Source of the DNA: CAZAGD01 sp049699975 | GTDB taxonomy: Bacteria > Desulfobacterota > SM23-61 | DNA length: 48,859 nucleotides | Assembly: GCA_049699975.1 (NCBI GenBank) | Contig: JBNAWB010000002.1 | Span: 1-48,859 of the forward strand | Reading direction: 5' to 3' | Part shown: piece by piece, positions 42,988 to 48,859 of the stretch | Layout: every line of letters starts with the position of its first letter | How positions within the stretch are numbered: the first letter of the stretch is position 1 | Program-made: the position numbers and the translations under genes | Notes under the pieces: generated by a model | Told to the model about the DNA's origin: nothing | The model's input: only the letters and a program-made list of their open reading frames with translations | Database searches by the model: none

Positions 42988-44178
42988 TTAATTAATTGTT
43001 ATTTTTCTTCCCTCTTCCATGGAAACATATCCGGCATAGATAACCTCAACTACTTGTTTAGCCAAATCTAAACCGGTTAAAGGCTGGCGATCATAAGCAA
43101 TGGCCTCCATGAAATTCTGGATCTCATGCGGATAGCCCAAAAGCCATTCTTCATTAGGATTGGGGAAAGAAAGGCCAGCTTTGGTTTCTTGTTTTTCATT
43201 AAAATACACATTCTTTACGGGTCCAGGATCTACGGTATAAAATTGGCAAACGCGCACCGGACATAGATCAAATTTTACGCGGGCATTGGAAAGGCGAACA
43301 TCCATGTTCGATTCCATTCCTCCCAAAAGGTCATCGGCCGCGAAAAAAACTCCTTTAGTACCATCAGTGAAGGTAACCGTAATTTGCGCCCAGGTTTCAA
43401 CATCTCCCCAACCGGTCACTAAAGGACTTCCCGAGACCTTAGTAAAAGCAGAAGTCTTGGTCAGGTCTGTGCCATCAGCCAGGACTTCTTTTACTAAAAT
43501 AGGTTGGCCATACTTCTGCTCACCTTCAAAATGCTTCAAGAAAAGACCGGCCGCCAACGGATGAGCACCTAAGCGGGCCAAAGCTCCTCCGCCTGCGTGT
43601 TGCCACCATTTGGAAAATTCGGAGTGGGAACCGCTATGCGCTTCTTCCCCTCTTATCTCCAGAATGCTGCCCACGGTTAAACATTTTTCGATGAGCTCCA
43701 ACCCCTTTTTAAAAGCTGGAGCATGTACCCAATTTTCCGCATAACAGAATTTAACGTTAGCTCGGCGCAGAACTTCATCAACTATCCGTAAATCTTCTTT
43801 TACTTTGGCATACATCTTCTTCTTGGAGGTAGCTCCCACTTCTCGAGCACCTTCCCCTTGGCCAAAGTAGCCCGTCAACGGTTTTTCACAGATAATATGC
43901 TTCTTAGCTTGGGCAGCTTCTAAGACCATAGGCAAATGTAGGGCATTGGGCACAACCAAATCAATAACCGCAATGGAAGGATCGTCCAAAAGATAACGAT
44001 AATCTTGAAAATATTTGGCAATGCCAAAGCGCCGTGCGTAATCCTCAGCTTTGGCTTTATCTACATCCACAATAGCTGCAACTTCCACCGGCACTCCTTG
44101 CACTTGCCGGTAGGACCTTAGATGAATAGCTCCGGCAAATCCTGCTCCCACCACCCCAACTTTTATAGGATGAGGCAT
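42988..44178 (-). CDS. Gfo/Idh/MocA family oxidoreductase
   Basis: A 396-residue NAD(P)-dependent dehydrogenase. The Rossmann motif GVVGAGFAG is at 7-15, the family lysine lies in CEKPLTG (about 95-101), and the C-terminal alpha/beta domain contains GGGALARLGAHPLAAG with the likely catalytic His. Such enzymes oxidise or reduce sugars, inositols and related compounds; the substrate cannot be read. It carries a 15-residue insertion after the EKP motif (GYFGQGEGAREVGATSKKK). AAAAGGAGGG precedes the ATG. Confidence 0.85.
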   Translation of the reverse strand: MPHPIKVGVVGAGFAGAIHLRSYRQVQGVPVEVAAIVDVDKAKAEDYARRFGIAKYFQDYRYLLDDPSIAVIDLVVPNALHLPMVLEAAQAKKHIICEKPLTGYFGQGEGAREVGATSKKKMYAKVKEDLRIVDEVLRRANVKFCYAENWVHAPAFKKGLELIEKCLTVGSILEIRGEEAHSGSHSEFSKWWQHAGGGALARLGAHPLAAGLFLKHFEGEQKYGQPILVKEVLADGTDLTKTSAFTKVSGSPLVTGWGDVETWAQITVTFTDGTKGVFFAADDLLGGMESNMDVRLSNARVKFDLCPVRVCQFYTVDPGPVKNVYFNEKQETKAGLSFPNPNEEWLLGYPHEIQNFMEAIAYDRQPLTGLDLAKQVVEVIYAGYVSMEEGRKITIN

Positions 44179-44225
44179 GGTTCTCCCTCCTTTTTGCTCA
44201 TTAATTTTCTTGTGGATTTTTCTTT

Positions 44226-44254
44226 ACGCTAATAAGCCTTTAAAATTTTGTCAA
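44226..44254 (-). promoter_or_regulatory. Weak candidate promoter of the Gfo/Idh/MocA gene
   Basis: On the minus strand a perfect TTGACA (44254-44249) is followed after 17 bp by TAGCGT, a poor -10. A CTGACCGTCG terminus like that of element B starts at 44266, 11 bp upstream of the -35. Another TATAAT lies further out (44366-44361). Confidence 0.4.
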
Positions 44255-44396
44255 GGAATTTCTCTCTGACCGTCGCCCAATTTTTTGCAAATAGCTAAAT
44301 ATGGCGCCTGCCTCTGACCTGCATTTAGGGGGAATAAGGAGAACAAAATTAAAAGGAGAAATTATAGTCCGCGGTAAAACTCCAGAGTATTTCTTT

Positions 44397-44692
44397 CTGA
44401 CCGTCGATCACTTTTTAGATTTCAGGGCAATTCGGGGCGGGAGGGAGAGAGGCTCATTAAAATGAGGCACTTATTTTTTCATAGGGATGGGCGGGGAAGA
44501 TAAGGAGCTATTTTAAAATAAAGAAGCGATTATTTAAGCTTATCTGGAGCAGACAAGCTTGTCCCCGCCATTCTTTGCGGAAAGAAGGTGAGTAAGAGGA
44601 AGATAGTCATTTTCCAGCCGATTCTAATTGCGCCTCTCCCCCTCCCGCCCCGTCACATTTGGGAACGAAAATTAAAACTGTTCGCCGGTCAG
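44397..44692 (-). repeat. Element B copy 2 with perfect 9-bp target duplication
   Basis: A 296-bp element flanked on both sides by TATTTCTTT (44388-44396 and 44693-44701), a perfect 9-bp direct repeat. The ends are CTGACCGTCGATC and GTTCGCCGGTCAG. In reverse complement it aligns along its whole length with the copy at 21933-22226. It carries no gene. The perfect duplication indicates transposition as a unit, presumably with transposase supplied from elsewhere. Confidence 0.88.
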
Positions 44693-44704
44693 TATTTCTT
44701 TCCA

Positions 44705-44733
44705 TTGACTCCCTTTTAGCTCCATGATAATTT
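44705..44733 (+). promoter_or_regulatory. Candidate promoter of the NagB-like gene
   Basis: TTGACT (44705-44710), a 17-bp spacer and TAATTT (44728-44733). The end of element B (44692) is 12 bp upstream of the -35. A TATAAT at 44746-44751 has no good -35. Confidence 0.5.
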
Positions 44734-44819
44734 ATTTTACCCTGATATAATATTGATTGATAACGCTATTGCATAAATCGAGATTAAATTTTTATAGGAA
44801 AGAAAAAGGAGTTTCGATA

Positions 44820-45611
44820 ATGGCTGAATTTCAGTTAATGGGCACACGTTCCTTAGAAATGAAAATTTTAGCCAGCCGTGAGGAGATGGGCAAGATAGCG
44901 GCCCAGGAAGTGGCGGCCGCCATGAATCGTTTCTTCAAGCAAAAGGGAGAAGTTAATGTTGTTTTCGCTGCCGCTCCTTCCCAAAATGAATTCTTAGCTC
45001 ATCTAATAAAGAGAAAAATTGACTGGACCAAGGTAAATTGTTTTCACCTCGATGAATATGTGGACCTACCCCGCCACCATCCCAACACTTTCGAAGTATA
45101 TCTAAAGGAACATATCTTCAATTACGTGCGGCCGCGCCGAATTTATTTCTTTAAAGCCTTGAAAGGTGAGCCTGAAAAAATAGCGCAACAATATGCCCGC
45201 TATCTGCTCAATCACGGGGTTGATATTGCCTGTTTGGGGATAGGAGAAAATGGCCATATTGCTTTTTGCGAACCGGGGTCAGATTTTCACGATCCCCAGC
45301 TAATTAGAATTATTACTTTGGATGATCGCTCAGTGCGCCAGCAATATAAAGATTACAAAGACCACCCCAATCCCCAAGCGCGCTACTCCTCTTTAGAGGC
45401 AGTGCCGCGCCGGGCCTTTACCATGACCATCCCTGCAATTCTGCAGGCCAAAGAAATATACACCATTGTGCCCGGTCCGCAAAAGGCTCAAGCGGTTAAG
45501 AAAATGTGGGAAGGACCTATTTCCCCTGCCTGCCCGGCCTCTGCCTTGCGCTTGCATCCTATGGTAAAAATCTATTTAGACAAAGATTCAGCCAGCGCCC
45601 TTAGGACATGA
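44820..45611 (+). CDS. Glucosamine-6-phosphate deaminase (NagB)-like protein
   Basis: A 263-residue sugar-phosphate isomerase of the NagB/6PGL fold. The blocks CFHLDEYVDL near 75-84 and GIGENGHIAFCEPG near 140-153 hold the catalytic Asp/His/Glu region of NagB. I chose ATG 44820 because AAGGAG lies 8 bases upstream; an in-frame ATG at 44757 would add 21 residues with no ribosome site. True NagB would convert glucosamine-6-phosphate to fructose-6-phosphate and ammonia, but this protein is divergent enough that another amino-sugar phosphate is possible. It is transcribed alone. Confidence 0.82.
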   Translation: MAEFQLMGTRSLEMKILASREEMGKIAAQEVAAAMNRFFKQKGEVNVVFAAAPSQNEFLAHLIKRKIDWTKVNCFHLDEYVDLPRHHPNTFEVYLKEHIFNYVRPRRIYFFKALKGEPEKIAQQYARYLLNHGVDIACLGIGENGHIAFCEPGSDFHDPQLIRIITLDDRSVRQQYKDYKDHPNPQARYSSLEAVPRRAFTMTIPAILQAKEIYTIVPGPQKAQAVKKMWEGPISPACPASALRLHPMVKIYLDKDSASALRT

Positions 45612-45624
45612 TCCACTATTTAAT

Positions 45625-45645
45625 AAATTGGTTCTTCTCCAATTT
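45625..45645. repeat. Dispersed AAATTGG/CCAATTT hairpin, copy 2
   Basis: Identical 21-bp hairpin to 21139-21159, here 14 bp downstream of the NagB-like stop. It could stabilise the 3' end. There is no T-run. Confidence 0.5.
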
Positions 45646-45735
45646 AGTTGGCTAATAAAAACTTTTGTTATTATTAATTTACTATGCATAAACCTCTCCA
45701 TCATATTAGCCTCCTCACCTTCACCTTTCCCCGTG

Positions 45736-45999
45736 GAGACTGTGTCCCAATGGTGAGCAAGGGCCAGAGGCAGGCATGAATGAAGAAGCATCGGCGGGAG
45801 AAGAAGATGTTCAAAACTTACCAGCGATTTTCCGCAAAGGGCGGGCGGATCGTTAAACTAAGCAAAATGTTTGAGCTTTTAAATCCGCCCGTACCTATGG
45901 AAGATTCACTGCCTCATGATTCTGAATGAATGCCTGCCTCTGGCCTACCTGTAATCCTTTCCTCAAAACTTAGTCACTTATTAATTATGACACAGTCTC
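45736..45999. repeat. Nested inverted-repeat element (element C copy 2 inside outer repeats)
   Basis: Outer 11-bp inverted repeats GAGACTGTGTC (45736-45746) and GACACAGTCTC (45989-45999) enclose an inner 184-bp element with perfect 16-bp terminal repeats GGCCAGAGGCAGGCAT (45762-45777) and ATGCCTGCCTCTGGCC (45930-45945). The core shares TTTCCGCAAAG and CCGCCCGTACCTATGGAAGA with element B. Its left half recurs at 142-228. The outer end GACTGTGTC-TAATTAATAA also has a relative near 21730. No coding capacity. Confidence 0.75.
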
Positions 46000-46099
46000 G
46001 TGGAGGAGAGGAAGCAGTGCGGGGGGAAATATTGCCCAAGTATTATAAAGTTCATTCCTTTTTCCCTTAGTCATTACGTTTTCCGTTGAATTTTAAAAA

Positions 46100-46248
46100 T
46101 TATTAATGAGCGCATTAAATAAATGACATAACTGTTCTTAGCCCCTCACCTCGGTACGAGTCGATTCCGACCTAACCCTCTCCCCACGCTTGGGGAGAGG
46201 GGAGGGTGAGAGAAATAAGTGTAAATATATAATTGCTCCGAGTAATAA
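46100..46248 (-). repeat. Element A copy 3 (inverted)
   Basis: A 149-bp copy in opposite orientation to those at 5340 and 7848. Here the right terminal repeat reads TTATTAATGAGCGCATTAAA, which pairs better with the left end. It ends 15 bp before the aminopeptidase-like stop at 46264. Confidence 0.8.
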
Positions 46249-46263
46249 ATTGAAGAAATTTCT

Positions 46264-47283
46264 TCAAATTTTACATACTCCTTTTTCTAAGACCAGCCGG
46301 CCATCAAAGTAAACGCTGGCATCTTTGAAGATAGCGTCATGATGATTGGGGGCCATAATCTTTCCGCCGATAGCAAAGTTGCTACCTATCCCACAATGGC
46401 AATTACCTAACCGGCCCAGGTCTTCTAAATTGGTCGCCGCCAAACGAGCGCATGGATTAAGGCCAATGCCGAACTCAGCCAAGTTAAAAGCTCTTTCATC
46501 CTCCAGCGCATAAAGAGTATCCCGAAACTTTTTCGCGGCCATTCCTCCTTGAAAATCTATCACTTTGCCTTCCTTGATGATTAAAGTCACCGGGTCGTAA
46601 AGGGTTACTCCCACACTCATGATGGAAACATCAATGACCGCAATTCCCTCGGCCGTTCCTTCAAGGGGAGAAATATTGATTTCACTATCCGGGAAAGCCG
46701 CAAATTGACCAGGCTTCTTGAAAAGTCCGGTTTCGTATTGTACAGGCCGTCCTTTTACTTCCCCCCTAATATCTGTGCCGGCCGGAGTCGTAATTCTTAT
46801 TTCCTTACTTTCAGCCAAAACAGCTCCTAATTTCCTCCCCAATTTATCACATTCTTCAAAATCTGCTTCAATAGCCCCTACACATAGTGCATCCTCAGTG
46901 ATCTCGCACATAGTCGAACCCCGCTTCCCTGCTTTGATGGCTTCTACGCGCGCCTTGGTATGGGTTTGGGACCAGGTGGAAGGCTGGAGGAAAACATCTG
47001 CTTCTCGAAAAGCAGCCACCACTGGTTCAGGAAGCTGCGCCCCGTGAGTTTTCACCGGGGGAATCATTATAATGATGGGTGTGGCCCCTACAGCATAAGC
47101 TGCGCCGGCCAAAGCCTCGGCAATGCGCAATTTGTTAGTGTCTGTAGAGATCAGCACAGTCTCTCCAGCCTTAACGCCGCCGCATTCCATACATTTCATC
47201 GCTCCGCGCATCATCTGAATTGGACTGGATGGCCCAGGTGTATAATGCCAATAAGCTATATTCCACTCACCTCTGCTAATCAT
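46264..47283 (-). CDS. M29 aminopeptidase / NicX-like metalloenzyme family protein
   Basis: A 339-residue protein that resembles the family grouping M29 (AmpS/AmpT) aminopeptidases with 2,5-dihydroxypyridine dioxygenase (NicX). I see the N-terminal KAGETVLISTDTNKLRIAEAL block, the central Glu-containing CEITEDALCVGAIEADF, and the C-terminal NLAEFGIGLNP and NCHCGIGSNFAIGG blocks, with metal-binding Glu and His residues and APNHHDAIF. A peptidase and a ring-cleaving enzyme are both possible. AAAGGAGG precedes the ATG. It follows the mandelate-racemase-like gene by 27 bp on the same strand, so the two form an operon, which slightly favours a catabolic enzyme. Confidence 0.7.
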   Translation of the reverse strand: MISRGEWNIAYWHYTPGPSSPIQMMRGAMKCMECGGVKAGETVLISTDTNKLRIAEALAGAAYAVGATPIIIMIPPVKTHGAQLPEPVVAAFREADVFLQPSTWSQTHTKARVEAIKAGKRGSTMCEITEDALCVGAIEADFEECDKLGRKLGAVLAESKEIRITTPAGTDIRGEVKGRPVQYETGLFKKPGQFAAFPDSEINISPLEGTAEGIAVIDVSIMSVGVTLYDPVTLIIKEGKVIDFQGGMAAKKFRDTLYALEDERAFNLAEFGIGLNPCARLAATNLEDLGRLGNCHCGIGSNFAIGGKIMAPNHHDAIFKDASVYFDGRLVLEKGVCKI

Positions 47284-47310
47284 TAACTATCAACCTCCTT
47301 TCTCTATATA

Positions 47311-48453
47311 TTAAGCCACTCTATATTTCTCCAGGGCTTTCCTATTTAGGGTGATGCCTAACCCGGGTCTAAAGGGTATTTTCATTTTTGTCCCTTCCAT
47401 TAAAAATTCCTCTTCCCCAAGTTCGTTTCGGAGAGGATTAGGAGTCCGGTCATATTCCATCAGGGACTCTTCTGGATTCAATGAGGTAGGGAAATAAGGC
47501 ATGGCGGCCTGTAATTGTAGATTCGCCGCCAACCCTATGGCCGTTCCCCAAACATGGGGAATACACCTTAAATTCCAGGCCGTGGTCATAGCGATTATTT
47601 TCATCATTTCGGAGTAACCACCCACGGCACATAAATCCGGTTGGATAATGTCTACAGCTCGTCGGGAAATTAAATCGCGAAATCCATAACGAGCAAATTC
47701 ACTCTCGCCAGCAGCTAACATGATGTTCACTTTAGCTTTGAATTCTAAGTGCCCCTGAATATCCTCAGGTGGAATAGGTTCTTCAAACCAGAAGATATCT
47801 AACTCTTCAATTCTTTTTCCTAACCAAATGGCTTCGGAGGCGTTATAGGCGCAGTTAGCATCGAGCATTAGGCGCGGTTCAGGACCGATCGCTTTCCGCA
47901 ACGCTCGAATTTTCTGGAGATCATCCTGTAGACCAAACCCGATCTTGAGTTTCATGGCCTTATAGCCTTGCTGAAGATAGCCCAGAGCTTCCTCAATGAG
48001 AGCTTGGGTTTGGTCTGGTACATTTTTGCGATAAAGGCCTGTGGGATATGTTTCCACTTGGTCGCGGTAACGCCCGCCTAAAAGGTCAGCCACTGGGGCG
48101 TTCCAAAATTTCCCTTTAATATCCCAGAGAGCTATATCCACAGCGCTTAAAGCCATCAGAGCAACACCTTTTTGGCCTTCCATTCTGGTGAGGGTATAAA
48201 GCATATCCCAAAGACGATTTGTATCGATAGGATTTTCCCCAATTAATTTAGGCTTAAGGGAATTTTCAATCATCCCTTTCGTTGCCATGGGAGAAAATCC
48301 GAAAGCCTCGCCTACACCAACAATTCCATCATTGGTCTCAACTTCCACAATTGTTGCCACCCGCTTGGTCACTTGGCTCTGGGCCCAGGTAAAATATTCC
48401 TCTGGCTGCAATCTGCTTTCCAAAACATAGGCTTTTACATCTCTTATTTTCAT
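47311..48453 (-). CDS. Mandelate racemase/muconate lactonizing enzyme family protein
   Basis: A 380-residue enolase-superfamily enzyme. The KxK general-base motif is MKLKIG (K168, K170), the metal ligands are D198 in LMLDAN, E224 in WFEEP and E250 in AAGES, and the barrel ends in DIIQPDLCAVGGYSE and a CIPHVWGTAIG block with a His. This pattern suggests a mandelate-racemase-type sugar acid dehydratase or racemase rather than an epimerase of dipeptides. AAAAGGAGGGAGG precedes the ATG. It heads a two-gene operon with the M29/NicX-like gene. Confidence 0.85.
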   Translation of the reverse strand: MKIRDVKAYVLESRLQPEEYFTWAQSQVTKRVATIVEVETNDGIVGVGEAFGFSPMATKGMIENSLKPKLIGENPIDTNRLWDMLYTLTRMEGQKGVALMALSAVDIALWDIKGKFWNAPVADLLGGRYRDQVETYPTGLYRKNVPDQTQALIEEALGYLQQGYKAMKLKIGFGLQDDLQKIRALRKAIGPEPRLMLDANCAYNASEAIWLGKRIEELDIFWFEEPIPPEDIQGHLEFKAKVNIMLAAGESEFARYGFRDLISRRAVDIIQPDLCAVGGYSEMMKIIAMTTAWNLRCIPHVWGTAIGLAANLQLQAAMPYFPTSLNPEESLMEYDRTPNPLRNELGEEEFLMEGTKMKIPFRPGLGITLNRKALEKYRVA

Positions 48454-48669
48454 AAATCCTCCCTCCTTTTAATGGGATAAATAATTTTAATAATTTCACC
48501 AGCAAATTGCATTATTAATTTCTTAATTATTTTTTTCGGTCTCTCCCTTCGAGGTTTTGTCAAAATGCACTTTTGGTCAATACCAGCGACTCGGCACTTG
48601 ATATGGAAGGCGAAACTACATAATGTTTTCCCCTGTCGGCAGAGGCATTACGAGCCTCATATTTTTTTC

Positions 48670-48697
48670 TTGACATGATTCTTTATATTCATATAAT
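48670..48697 (+). promoter_or_regulatory. Consensus sigma-70 promoter pointing out of the window
   Basis: TTGACA (48670-48675), a 16-bp spacer and perfect TATAAT (48692-48697). The window ends in AAAAGGAGGGTAAAA, a strong ribosome site, so the next plus-strand gene should start within a few bases of 48859. The rest of 48454-48859 holds no gene that I can see. Confidence 0.75.
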
Positions 48698-48859
48698 TTA
48701 GTCGTGTTTGGAAAAGGGAAGAAAACCGAAAGCAAATATAAGGTAATTATTTCAAAATTTATTCAGCAATTTAACCTAATCTGAAAGGAGGTGACTGAAA
48801 CCCAAAAATAAGAATTGTTTATAATTGTGCCATTTTATAACATCAAAAGGAGGGTAAAA

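Noticed and set aside
44757..44819. Upstream start for the NagB-like protein
   Set aside because: No ribosome site precedes it, and the added 21 residues do not resemble NagB; the ATG at 44820 has AAGGAG at the right distance.

Overview
The window looks like a draft chromosomal segment of a Gram-negative bacterium, most likely a member of Desulfobacterota (the old Deltaproteobacteria) or a relative. The reasons are the gene order xerC-hslV-hslU-argB-argD-argF-argG-lipoprotein-lysA-dapF-dapB, two branched-chain (Liv-type) ABC transporter clusters tied to acyl-CoA ligases, an EF-G-like paralog, and indolepyruvate:ferredoxin oxidoreductase genes. A run of 100 Ns (18271-18370) inside iorA marks a scaffold gap. 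I saw no tRNA, rRNA, phage or CRISPR array.

Layout. (1) 551-7707, plus strand: a long-chain acyl-CoA ligase followed by livG-livH-livM and then livK-livF; two direct copies of a 150-bp inverted-repeat element flank livKF. (2) 19307 down to 8082, minus strand: one long apparent operon iorA-iorB-livH-livM-livG-livF-paaK paralog-paaK-livK-trpB2. In front of it lies a promoter, a 22-residue leader peptide with four Trp codons, and a strong intrinsic terminator whose 5' arm can instead pair with the end of the leader ORF. This is a textbook ribosome-mediated tryptophan attenuator. (3) 19435-20889: an amidase, then 1.4 kb of repeat-rich intergenic DNA. (4) 22274-24342, plus: a probably leaderless AAA/DUF4143 ATPase, a Mut7-C protein and a small coiled-coil protein. 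(5) 28158-24528, minus: EF-G-like GTPase, helical hypothetical protein, MOSC protein, MogA-like protein. (6) 28245-39765, plus: xerC, hslVU, argBDFG, a LptM-like fibronectin-III lipoprotein with a non-canonical start, lysA, dapF, dapB. (7) 39778-40250: about fourteen tandem 34-bp hairpin units. (8) 40338-48453: metabolic genes in mixed orientation (LeuA/homocitrate-synthase family, PreA-like, Gfo/Idh/MocA, NagB-like, M29/NicX-like, mandelate-racemase-like). A consensus promoter at the right edge points out of the window.

How the parts work together. The most interesting unit is the Trp-attenuated operon. Its genes could import an aryl compound, activate arylacetate to its CoA thioester (PaaK), reductively carboxylate it to the arylpyruvate (IorAB), and condense indole with serine (TrpB2). 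Attenuation by Trp codons predicts expression when charged tRNA-Trp is scarce, so the operon would be for acquiring or making tryptophan rather than degrading it. This function is inferred; the leader, terminator and antiterminator are read directly from the sequence.

The intergenic DNA is crowded with small inverted-repeat elements. One family (about 295 bp, one copy with a perfect 9-bp target duplication) has ends that lie 11-12 bp upstream of a TTGAC[A/T] hexamer at four separate places, including the Trp-attenuated operon, which suggests promoter-targeted insertion or a regulatory role.
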